17,852 nucleotides of DNA from a bacterium. Lineage in GTDB: Bacteria > Chloroflexota > Dormibacteria > UBA8260 > Bog-877. The stretch is taken from positions 1-17,852 of the forward strand of contig JAJYWM010000371.1 of NCBI GenBank assembly GCA_021791455.1, read 5' to 3'. Shown here piece after piece: positions 1 through 6,143 of this stretch. Each line of letters opens with the position of its first letter. Position 1 is the stretch's first letter. Under the pieces are notes generated by a model. The model worked only from the letters and a program-made list of their open reading frames with translations. It had not been told where the DNA came from and made no database searches. The translations under genes were made by a program, and so were the position numbers.

Positions 1-4
1 CGAT

Positions 5-343
5 CTACCGGACCAGGACGTGATCCTGCTCCAGGGTCCCCGAGCCCTCGCGGACCACCATGAAGTCGGTGATCCTAAGCCGTCCTCGGGGGCTGCTCAG
101 GGTGGTCTGGAGGATGTTCGTCCCGGGCAGGTAGCGGCGGCTGTCACAGATGAAGCCCCCGTCCACGTCGACCCACAGTGCTCCGCCCCTGTCCGAGTCG
201 AGTAGGCGGCCGAAGACGGCCGGGCTGTCGAAGCGGGGGACGCACATCCAATCGATCGAGCCCATCCTGCCCACCAGGGCCGTGGTGTGCAAGTCACCGA
301 TGATGCCGTAGTCACGGATCGGGAGGTAACGAGGTCTGTCCAC
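5..343 (-). CDS. GH15 glucoamylase/trehalase-like protein, N-terminal fragment ended by in-frame TAG
   Basis: The 112 residues match the N-terminal beta-sandwich region of bacterial glycoside hydrolase 15 proteins, which hydrolyse alpha-glucosides such as trehalose or maltodextrins. Recognisable stretches are YLPIRDYGIIGDLHTTALV, GSIDWMCVPRFDSPAVFGRLL and LRITDFMVV. I chose the GTG at 341-343 because GGAGG (352-356 on the minus strand) lies 8 nt upstream and the family similarity begins just after it; the open frame continues upstream to 556 without family-like sequence. Family members are about 600 residues, but here a TAG at 5-7 follows HVLVR, where homologues continue in the same domain. 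The catalytic (alpha/alpha)6 barrel is absent. Only 4 bases remain beyond the stop, so pseudogene, sequencing error and a real short product cannot be separated. ftsK and rny in this window end in TAG, so TAG is a normal stop here. Family assignment is fairly sure, intactness is not. Confidence 0.7.
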   Translation of the reverse strand: MDRPRYLPIRDYGIIGDLHTTALVGRMGSIDWMCVPRFDSPAVFGRLLDSDRGGALWVDVDGGFICDSRRYLPGTNILQTTLSSPRGRLRITDFMVVREGSGTLEQDHVLVR

Positions 344-853
344 CAATGCACCCTCCGCGAGCGTCGCAAATTTCAGGCGTGAATCCCTGAGCCGTCGCCT
401 GCTAGCGTACGGGTTGGTCGTCGGGTGCGCCATGCCAGGAGAGGCGTGACCGTTCCCGGTCGGGCGGTCGAGCGAACCCGCTCCATCGTGCGAGCTGGGG
501 CTCGTGCCACTCGGTGGGTGGGCTCCTCCGGCAACCGATGCTCGGGTGCGATGCACCTTCTTTCCCGCGGCACATCATCCTGGAGTGGAGAGGTGTGGCA
601 GGGCGCGGCCATGGGTCCGATCGGGGGGCCGAAGTGAGTCCCCAGACCCGAGCTGAGCCGCTCCTCGCAACTGGGCTGCCGCGACTCGGCGGCCTCGATA
701 GCGGCAGCGGTTCTTGCCGAGCATGGCCCGGAGGCGAGATCGGCTTCCGGTAAGGGCAGGGTGCTGCAACTTGGCGGAGGTGAGCCAGGCCGGGACCGCG
801 CCTCGACTTCGCGTCGATCCTGGGTCGGTGGCAATGGAGCGGTGCGCCCCTGG
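344..853. other. 510-nt intergenic region, no gene recognised
   Basis: Between the GH15 start and tRNA-Ser(GGA). Open frames on both strands here are not protein-like and one runs straight through the tRNA. I looked for SRP RNA, tmRNA and RNase P signatures and found none. The only structure noted is a small dyad TCGAC-GCGAA-GTCGA (minus-strand reading, near 808-822) downstream of the tRNA; it lacks a T-run, so I do not call it a terminator. Confidence 0.5.
352..356 (-). promoter_or_regulatory. Shine-Dalgarno site of the GH15 gene
   Basis: GGAGG on the minus strand, 8 nt before GTG 343. It decides the start in favour of GTG over the ATG codons further upstream (433, 556), neither of which has a comparable site. 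Confidence 0.6.
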
Positions 854-943
854 TGGCGGAGCGGGAGGGATTCGAACCCTCGAAGGGGTTGCCCCCTTAC
901 GGCATTTCCAGTGCCGCGCCCTCGGCCACTAGGCGACCGCTCC
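854..943 (-). tRNA. tRNA-Ser (anticodon GGA)
   Basis: Read on the minus strand, the 7-bp acceptor stem GGAGCGG/CCGCTCC closes a class II cloverleaf with a long variable arm (AGGGG/CCCCTT) and the T-loop GGTTCGAATCC. The anticodon loop CTGGAAA carries GGA, which decodes UCC/UCU. The discriminator G and 3' CCA are encoded. A -10 hexamer lies 13 nt upstream. The gene is one of two serine tRNAs about 320 nt apart in the same orientation. Confidence 0.97.
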
Positions 944-958
944 ATCCTGCAGCAGGAT
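944..958. repeat. Perfect palindrome between tRNA-Ser(GGA) and its -10 box
   Basis: ATCCTGC-A-GCAGGAT: two 7-nt arms around a single central A. It fills the spacer between tRNA 5' end and -10 box and overlaps the box by two bases. It could be an operator or a hairpin in the unprocessed 5' leader. Confidence 0.6.
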
Positions 959-962
959 TCTA
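957..962 (-). promoter_or_regulatory. -10 element of tRNA-Ser(GGA)
   Basis: TAGAAT on the minus strand, 13 nt before the first tRNA base. It resembles -10 boxes before other genes here. No good -35 at 17 nt; a TTCACG lies at 976-981 with only 13 nt spacing. The box touches one palindrome (944-958) and a second lies just upstream (971-984). Confidence 0.5.
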
Positions 963-970
963 AGGCTCGC

Positions 971-984
971 GGGTTCGTGAACCC
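971..984. repeat. Palindrome upstream of the tRNA-Ser(GGA) -10 box
   Basis: GGGTTC-GT-GAACCC: 6-nt arms with a 2-nt centre, located roughly where a -35 element would be expected for the minus-strand tRNA promoter. Function unknown. Confidence 0.5.
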
Positions 985-1264
985 GGCCCCGGGGGCGGGA
1001 GGGGATCTTGGCTCAGCACTCAAGCATCCCGTGATGCAAGATGCCTGGGTGTCGCGCATTGCCGATCTCGTCAAGCCGACAAGCAAGCTCCCTATGGCCC
1101 GCCGGGTGGGCGACGGTCTGGAGTGGAGATCTCGCGGCCGAACCGTGTCGGGGCTGATGGGATGAGATCAAAGCGGTGGGCACCGGATAAGCCACGGACC
1201 GCTCCGGCGCCTGGACGATACGGGCGACTCATCCTGGGGGCGGGTGGATGAGCAATGGGGAGCC

Positions 1265-1355
<91 letters not shown>

Positions 1356-1365
1356 TCTGCAGGCA

Positions 1366-1371
1366 AGTCTA
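1366..1371 (-). promoter_or_regulatory. -10 element of tRNA-Ser(CGA)
   Basis: TAGACT on the minus strand, 10 nt before the tRNA. It is identical to the hexamer upstream of ftsK, the HD-GYP gene and the MFS gene. No -35 recognised. It abuts the presumed start of the divergent lipoprotein gene. Confidence 0.5.
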
Positions 1372-1373
1372 AG

Positions 1374-2123
1374 CTGGCCGCGTCCATCCGACGTTGGGAA
1401 CTCCTGGTGCCTCTGCTGGTGGCCGTGGCGGCGGTCGCTCTGGCTGGGTGCGGACAGCAGCCCACTGGCACGCATCATGACAGCGTCCGCCAGAGCCCGA
1501 CAGGCTCGGGCCCGATTGTCGGTGGGACCCTGGTTGTGGCCAGCGGGACCGAGTCGCTAGTGATCACCGGCGGGGCCGAGCCCGGAGCCGCCGGCGGCGT
1601 CGAACTGGCGGCGGGGACTGGCTTTCGCGTGAAGGAGTCGGGGGGCGGTTTGGTGACCGTCTCCGCCGTGGACGGGCAATCTCACTCCCGAGGTCTCACA
1701 ATTCGGCTCTCGTCCCGCAGGGTCTGGACCCTCGATCTCAGAGGCGGTGCGACCTCGATGATCCTGAGCCTGCGCTCCCTGCGCGTGGGCGCCATCGACG
1801 TGAGCGCGGGGGCTTACACCATGATGTTCCAACTGCCCACGCCTCGCGCCGCCGGGGTGCCGGTCAGGGTGAGCGGGGGTGCCACTAGGATCACCATTGA
1901 AGTCCCGGTCGGGTCACCGCTGGAGGCGACGGTGGGACCAGGCTACCCTCCTCTTACGATCGCCGCGACAAGCGGCTCCGGCCAGCCCAGGCCCGCGGTC
2001 ACAGTGGAGGCACGGGGCGCAGACCGTCTCTACTCAATTGGTAGCCCCGCCAGCGGTATTGCCTCGTACATGGTCCGCCTCACGGCGGGTGCCGCCTCGG
2101 TTCGGTTAGAGGAGACCGGCTGA
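1374..2123 (+). CDS. Putative lipoprotein with LiaF/toast-rack-like beta domain, function unknown
   Basis: The protein begins with a lipoprotein signal: RR, a hydrophobic core VPLLVAVAAVALAGC, and a lipobox (LAGC) whose cysteine is codon 1449-1451. After a Ser/Gly/Thr-rich linker comes about 200 residues of repeating beta-strand pattern, for example LDLRGGATSMILSLRSLRV followed by IDVSAGAYTMMFQLP and RVSGGATRITIEVPVG. This resembles the C-terminal beta domain of LiaF-type and DUF4097/toast-rack proteins, which are linked to envelope stress; the match is by pattern only. The start is uncertain. The frame is open from ATG 1248, but that start runs antisense through the tRNA and puts the cysteine at residue 68, too deep for a signal peptide. 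CTG 1374 puts it at residue 26; GTG 1407 leaves no positive n-region. The last 44 nt overlap the end of convergent tadA. Confidence 0.65.
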   Translation: MAASIRRWELLVPLLVAVAAVALAGCGQQPTGTHHDSVRQSPTGSGPIVGGTLVVASGTESLVITGGAEPGAAGGVELAAGTGFRVKESGGGLVTVSAVDGQSHSRGLTIRLSSRRVWTLDLRGGATSMILSLRSLRVGAIDVSAGAYTMMFQLPTPRAAGVPVRVSGGATRITIEVPVGSPLEATVGPGYPPLTIAATSGSGQPRPAVTVEARGADRLYSIGSPASGIASYMVRLTAGAASVRLEETG

Positions 2124-2568
2124 CCGGGGCGCCCGAAGGCTGGCGAAGGTTGCTGAAGAATTCCCGTAGCAGGGCGCTGGCCTCGGTGGCGAGCAGCCCG
2201 CGGTCGACCGCCGGATGGTGATTCCCGGCCGGGTTGGCCAGGACATCGTAGGCGGATCGAAATGCGCCTTTGCGAGGGTCGTCCGCTCCGTACACGACCC
2301 GTGAAACGCGGCTCAACAGAATCGCGCCCGCGCACATCGGGCAGGGCTCCAGGGTGACGTACAGGGTCACGCCCGGGAGTCGCCACCCCCCAAGCCGCCT
2401 GGCACATGCGGATAAGACCTCCATCTCGGCATGACGCGTCGCATCGCCGGCTGCCTCAACGCGGTTGGAAGCGGCCGCCAAGACCCGTCCGTCGAGCTCG
2501 GCGACGCATCCGACGGGAACCTCGGAGCGCCTGGCCGCGTCTCTGGCGAGGCGCAGGGCGTGCCTCAT
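2080..2568 (-). CDS. tadA: tRNA-specific adenosine deaminase TadA
   Basis: TadA deaminates A34 of tRNA-Arg(ACG) to inosine so that one tRNA reads CGU, CGC and CGA. The 162-residue product has the deaminase signature: zinc-binding His46 and proton-shuttling Glu48 in RHAEME, and the cysteines of PCPMCAGA (Cys76, Cys79). The conserved tail GNHHPAVDRGLLATEASALLREFF aligns in outline with the E. coli enzyme. I chose ATG 2568 because GGAGGT (2576-2581, minus strand) sits 7 nt upstream and MRHAL matches the usual first helix; GTG 2616 would add 16 residues but has no ribosome-binding site. The gene is divergent from tRNA-His and convergent with the lipoprotein gene. The last 20 or so residues, in the overlap, look like a non-conserved Pro/Arg-rich tail. 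Confidence 0.93.
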   Translation of the reverse strand: MRHALRLARDAARRSEVPVGCVAELDGRVLAAASNRVEAAGDATRHAEMEVLSACARRLGGWRLPGVTLYVTLEPCPMCAGAILLSRVSRVVYGADDPRKGAFRSAYDVLANPAGNHHPAVDRGLLATEASALLREFFSNLRQPSGAPVSRSPLTEPRRHPP

Positions 2569-2575
2569 GTGGCCG

Positions 2576-2581
2576 ACCTCC
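2576..2581 (-). promoter_or_regulatory. Shine-Dalgarno site of tadA
   Basis: GGAGGT on the minus strand, 7 nt before ATG 2568; it favours this start over GTG 2616. Confidence 0.5.
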
Positions 2582-2631
2582 GCGGGACTCCAGTCCGCGC
2601 CATCTCCGGAGTTCACTGAATTGGCACGCCC

Positions 2632-2637
2632 TATAAT
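2632..2637 (+). promoter_or_regulatory. -10 element of tRNA-His
   Basis: A consensus TATAAT ends 12 nt before the G-1 base of tRNA-His. No convincing -35 at standard spacing; TTCACT (2612-2617) lies 14 nt upstream. Confidence 0.6.
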
Positions 2638-2649
2638 TGCGGTTCGCGT

Positions 2650-2727
2650 GGTGGCTATAGCTCAGTTGGTTAGAGTGCCAGGTTGTGGCCCTGGAGGTCG
2701 AGGGTTCAAGTCCCTCTAGCCACCCCA
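2650..2727 (+). tRNA. tRNA-His (anticodon GTG)
   Basis: Acceptor stem GTGGCTA/TAGCCAC, anticodon stem CCAGG/CCTGG with loop TTGTGGC carrying GTG, and T-loop GGTTCAAGTCC. The histidine identity pair is visible: an extra G-1 at 2650 faces C73 at 2724. CCA is encoded at 2725-2727. rpsO follows after 117 nt with its own promoter-like box. Confidence 0.97.
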
Positions 2728-2752
2728 TCTCAAGGGTGGCGGCCGGACCCTA

Positions 2753-2761
2753 TGGTATGCT
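2753..2761 (+). promoter_or_regulatory. Extended -10 promoter of rpsO
   Basis: TGG-TATGCT: a TGn extension directly before a -10 hexamer (2756-2761). No -35 match. It would start the rpsO transcript near 2768. Confidence 0.45.
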
Positions 2762-2763
2762 CG

Positions 2764-2803
2764 CACGGACCCGGATTCGGCTGGAGCAGACAAAGTGTCC
2801 GTG
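2764..2803 (+). other. rpsO leader stem-loop
   Basis: CACGGAC (2764-2770) pairs with GTCCGTG (2797-2803), enclosing a smaller CCG-GATT-CGG hairpin. rpsO mRNAs in several phyla carry S15-binding leader structures for autoregulation; whether this one matches a known class was not tested. The -10 box would start transcription inside the first arm, so the promoter or the hairpin boundary may be slightly different. Confidence 0.4.
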
Positions 2804-2844
2804 AAGGCGGGTTCCGTGGCGACTTTCAGGAGGGCAGTTACAAC

Positions 2845-3111
2845 ATGCTTCAAGGTGAGGCCAAGACGGCGGTGATCGACCAGCACCGACGCCACGAGGG
2901 TGACACCGGTTCGCCCGAGGTGCAGATCGCGATCTTCAGCGAGAGGATCCGCCAGCTGACGGATCACCTCAAGGTGCACCCCAAGGACCATCACACGCGG
3001 CGTGGCCTGCTCAAGCTGGTGGGCAAGCGTCGCCGGCTCTTGGACTACCTCATGCGAATCGACATCGACCGGTATCGGGCCCTGGTTGGTACCCTGGGGC
3101 TCCGCCACTGA
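2845..3111 (+). CDS. rpsO: 30S ribosomal protein S15
   Basis: This 88-residue protein has the standard S15 length and signatures: [22 protein letters not shown], the [21 protein letters not shown] block that contacts 16S rRNA helices 20-22, and a C-terminal [14 protein letters not shown]15 is an early-binding protein of the small-subunit platform. ATG 2845 follows AGGAGG (2828-2833) with 11 nt spacing, slightly long. The conserved rpsO-pnp order is kept, with a 235-nt gap containing several hairpins. A leader stem-loop lies upstream and could serve autoregulation. Confidence 0.98.
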   Translation: MLQGEAKTAVIDQHRRHEGDTGSPEVQIAIFSERIRQLTDHLKVHPKDHHTRRGLLKLVGKRRRLLDYLMRIDIDRYRALVGTLGLRH

Positions 3112-3237
3112 TTTCGACCCACGGCCGTACGCCAGCTCTAAGCCACGGCGGCGGCTCACACAATCAACCGCGACTCCCATGGCGGGGAGCGGCGGCTGGC
3201 CTGGACGCATCGGCGCAGGCACGGTTGGAGACTGGCG

Positions 3238-3274
3238 ATTGGGGCCGAGCCTGGGCTCGACTCTCATCCCCAAT
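3238..3274 (+). other. pnp leader stem-loop
   Basis: Nested dyads in the pnp 5' region: outer ATTGGGG (3238-3244) with CCCCAAT (3268-3274), inner CGAGC (3246/3247-3251 region) with GCTCG (up to 3259). There is no T-run after it. In E. coli a pnp leader hairpin is the target of RNase III and PNPase autoregulation; a similar role here is inference. A smaller CTCCC/GGGAG hairpin lies upstream at 3174-3189. Confidence 0.5.
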
Positions 3275-3346
3275 CCCTAACCGCGCAGCCTGGATCGCGA
3301 CTGGACAGCTTCCTTGGGCCCGCCTGCGGACGCGGGGAGGAAGGCG

Positions 3347-5491
3347 ATGGAAAAGACAGTCGTTGCGCGTACCTTTGACGGCGCGGAGCTAAGCATTGAG
3401 ACCGGCTGGATGGCCGGATTCGCCAACGGCGCGGTGATGGTCCGCCAGGGCGACACGGTCGTCCTGGCGACCGCCACCGCGAGCCGGGCGCCCAGGCCGG
3501 GGATCGATTTCTTTCCCCTGACCTGTGACTACGAGGAGAAGATGTACGCGGTCGGGCGCATCCCGGGGGCATTCTTCAGGCGCGAGGGGCGGCCGGGAGA
3601 AGCGGCGACGCTGGCTTCGCGGATGATCGACCGGCCGATGAGGCCGCTGTTTCCCAAGGACTTCCGCAACGATGTCCAGATCGTGGCGACGGTGCTCTCC
3701 ACCGACCAGGTGCACGATCCCACGATCCTGGCCCTGATCGGAGCAGGCGCCGCGGTCGCGATCAGCGACATCCCCCACGGTGGCCCGATCGCCGCCTGCA
3801 GGATGGGCATGCTCGACGGCCAGTTGGTCGAGAACCCGGGTATGCCCGATCTCGAGCGCAGTCACCTGGACCTGGTGGTGGCGGGGACCAAGGACGCGAT
3901 CAACATGGTCGAGGCGGGAGCTCAGGAGGTGTCCGAAGAGACTCTCGTGGAAGCCCTCAGCCGGGCCCACGAGCGGATCAAGCAGATCATCTCTCTCATC
4001 GAGGAGCTGGTGGCGAAGGTGGGCAAGCCCGACATGGACTACCCCCACGTCGGGGTTTCCCAGGAGATCAAGCAAGCCGTGAGCGAGGCTGCCTTCGACC
4101 GTATCAATCAGGCGTTCCGGGAGGCCGACAAGACCCAGCGGGACATTCAGGTAGACGCGGTCAAGCACGACGTGCAGGCAGCGCTTCGGGAGCGGTTCCC
4201 TGGGCAGGACCAGGACATCGCGGGTGCCTTCGAGTCGGTCTTGAAGTCCGCCGTGCGGCAGGCGATCCTCAATGAGGGCCTGCGTCCTGACGGCCGCCGC
4301 CTGGATGAGATCAGGCCCATCTGGTGTGAGGCCGGGGTCCTGCCCCGTACTCACGGCAGTGCGGTCTTCACCAGAGGGCAGACCCAAGCGCTGTCGGTTG
4401 TGACCCTGGGGACGATGTCAGATCAGCAGCGCCTCGACGGCCTCGGTCTGGAGGAGTTCAAGCGTTACATGCACCACTACAACTTCCCGCCGTTCTCGGT
4501 CGGGGAGGCCAGGCCACTGCGGTCACCCGGGCGCCGGGAGATCGGACACGGAGCTCTGGCGGAGCGTGCAGTCAAGGTGATGGTACCTCCGGTCGAGGAG
4601 TTCCCCTACGCCATCAGGATCGTCACCGAGATCCTCTCCAGCAACGGCAGCACCTCGATGGCGAGCGTGTGCGGAAGCACCCTGGCCCTGATGGATGCGG
4701 GGGTGCCCATCAAGGCTCCCGTGAGTGGGATCGCCATGGGGCTGGTGACCGACGAGAGCGATAGCTCTCGCTACGCCATTCTCTCCGACATCCAGGGGAT
4801 GGAGGATGCCCTGGGGGACATGGACTTCAAGGTGGCCGGCACCCGCAATGGCGTGACCGCACTGCAGATGGACATCAAGGTGCGCGGTCTCACTCCCGCC
4901 ATCTTCCGCCAGGCGCTGGAGCAGGCACGCCAGGGCCGGATGTTCATCCTGGGGAAGATGGAGGACGCGCTGCGGGGACCCCGGTCGGAGATGTCTACCT
5001 ACGCTCCGCGCATCATCACGATGCACATTCACCCCGACAAGATCCGGGACCTGATCGGCCCCGGTGGCAAGACCATTCGCAAGATCCAAGAGGAGACGGG
5101 CTGCCAGATCGACATCGAGGACGACGGGAAGGTGTTCCTGGCGACTGTCGACGAGGAGGCCATGGAGAGGGCGGTCGCCATGATCCGTGATCTCACCGAA
5201 TCAGTCGAGGTGGGCAGGATATACAAGGGCAAGGTGGTTCGGATCATGCCCTTCGGAGCTTTCGTCGAGATCCTGCCGCGGCAGGACGGTCTCGTTCACA
5301 TCTCGCAACTGGCAGAGCAGCGGGTGAACCGGGTCGAGGACGTGGTCAACATCGGTGACGAGATTATGGTCAAGGTCACTGAGATAGACGACAGAGGCCG
5401 GGTCAACCTGTCGCGCAAGCTCGCCATCAGCGAGCTGGCCGGTCAGGGGGTCGTGGCCGACGGTCAGCCCCAATCTCCGGCAGGTGCCTGA
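3347..5491 (+). CDS. pnp: Polyribonucleotide nucleotidyltransferase (PNPase)
   Basis: PNPase degrades RNA 3' to 5' by phosphorolysis and can add nucleotides in reverse. The 714-residue product has the full layout: RNase PH-like domain 1 (about 5-215, with GRIPGAFFRREGRP), a helical linker, catalytic RNase PH-like domain 2 (about 300-540), KH (about 550-610, IGPGGKTIRKI) and S1 (about 623-690, GRIYKGKVVRIMPFGAFVEI). Phosphate-site residues are in SPGRREIGHG. The metal/catalytic residues are Asp487, Asp493 and Lys495 in GMEDALGDMDFK. ATG 3347 has GGAGG (3336-3340) 6 nt upstream; the frame opens 33 nt earlier but without a better site. It follows rpsO as usual, and the glycosylase gene starts about 10 nt after its stop or overlaps it. 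Nothing looks broken. Confidence 0.98.
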   Translation: MEKTVVARTFDGAELSIETGWMAGFANGAVMVRQGDTVVLATATASRAPRPGIDFFPLTCDYEEKMYAVGRIPGAFFRREGRPGEAATLASRMIDRPMRPLFPKDFRNDVQIVATVLSTDQVHDPTILALIGAGAAVAISDIPHGGPIAACRMGMLDGQLVENPGMPDLERSHLDLVVAGTKDAINMVEAGAQEVSEETLVEALSRAHERIKQIISLIEELVAKVGKPDMDYPHVGVSQEIKQAVSEAAFDRINQAFREADKTQRDIQVDAVKHDVQAALRERFPGQDQDIAGAFESVLKSAVRQAILNEGLRPDGRRLDEIRPIWCEAGVLPRTHGSAVFTRGQTQALSVVTLGTMSDQQRLDGLGLEEFKRYMHHYNFPPFSVGEARPLRSPGRREIGHGALAERAVKVMVPPVEEFPYAIRIVTEILSSNGSTSMASVCGSTLALMDAGVPIKAPVSGIAMGLVTDESDSSRYAILSDIQGMEDALGDMDFKVAGTRNGVTALQMDIKVRGLTPAIFRQALEQARQGRMFILGKMEDALRGPRSEMSTYAPRIITMHIHPDKIRDLIGPGGKTIRKIQEETGCQIDIEDDGKVFLATVDEEAMERAVAMIRDLTESVEVGRIYKGKVVRIMPFGAFVEILPRQDGLVHISQLAEQRVNRVEDVVNIGDEIMVKVTEIDDRGRVNLSRKLAISELAGQGVVADGQPQSPAGA

Positions 5492-5501
5492 CCGGGGTCG
5501 A

Positions 5502-6143
5502 ATGGAGCTGCAATCCCGGCAGGCCCGCTTGGACGCCGTCGCGGCCCAGGTTGAGGCCTGTCGGGGGTGCGCGCTGCACCTCACCCGGTCTCACGGTGTG
5601 CCCGGCACCGGCCCGGCCGACGCGGTGATCATGGCCATCGGGGAGGCCCCCGGTGAGCGCGAGGACCAGGAGGGACGCCCCTTCGTTGGAGCCGCCGGGA
5701 AGCTTTTGACCGAACTCCTTGAGGGGGTCGGGCTGAGTCGGGATGACATCTTCATCACCAATGTGATCAAGTCCCGCCCTCCCGGGAACCGTGACCCGCT
5801 TCCAGAGGAGGTGGCGGCCTGCGCCAGCTATCTGGATGCCCAGATCGCCATCATCGAGCCGCGGGTCATCGTCCTGCTGGGGCGGCATGCCCTCCAGCGC
5901 ATGATCCCTGGGGCCCCCGGGATATCCCGCTGTCACGGGCAACTCCTCAAAGTCGGGGAGCGCAACTACATGCCCTGCTACCATCCGGCGGCGGCGCTCT
6001 ATCAGGCGTCGCTGCTGCCGACCTTGAGGCAGGACTTCCTAAACCTGCGCCAGCACCTTGACCGGTCCCAGGGGGAACAGGCCGCCGCCCCTCCCAGTGA
6101 GGTTCCGACTGCCGAGAAGGCGGAGCAGCTTGGCCTCTTTTGA
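5502..6143 (+). CDS. Uracil-DNA glycosylase, family 4-like
   Basis: This enzyme class removes uracil from DNA in base-excision repair. The 213-residue product has the family 4 motifs: GEAPGEREDQEGRPFVGAAG (47-66), TNVIKSRPPGNRDPLP (86-101), a LGRHAL segment, and a late CYHPAAALY motif (His161). Family 4 enzymes hold a 4Fe-4S cluster with four cysteines. Cys20 and Cys23 (CRGC) and Cys107 (AACASYL) fit three positions, but the cysteine normally preceding RPP is Ser91; Cys144 and Cys159 are extra cysteines that might substitute. The Glu/Lys-rich tail ends with QLGLF, a shape like the clamp-binding tail of related enzymes. ATG 5502 is preferred; GTG 5484 would overlap the pnp stop and also lacks a good ribosome-binding site. 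The end overlaps the proposed rnj start. Confidence 0.9.
   Translation: MELQSRQARLDAVAAQVEACRGCALHLTRSHGVPGTGPADAVIMAIGEAPGEREDQEGRPFVGAAGKLLTELLEGVGLSRDDIFITNVIKSRPPGNRDPLPEEVAACASYLDAQIAIIEPRVIVLLGRHALQRMIPGAPGISRCHGQLLKVGERNYMPCYHPAAALYQASLLPTLRQDFLNLRQHLDRSQGEQAAAPPSEVPTAEKAEQLGLF

Noticed and set aside
344..853. Possible SRP RNA, RNase P RNA or tmRNA near the serine tRNAs
   Set aside because: Serine tRNA and tadA neighbourhoods can carry SRP RNA, but neither strand shows its core hairpin (GGAAG and AGCAG), the RNase P P4 sequence, or a tmRNA 3' end.
373..1086. Long minus-strand open frame of 237 codons
   Set aside because: It runs through tRNA-Ser(GGA), has no recognisable domain and biased Pro/Arg/Ser composition; a GC-rich chance frame.
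3389..4387. 332-codon minus-strand frame opposite pnp
   Set aside because: Antisense shadow of a well-conserved pnp; no family resemblance.
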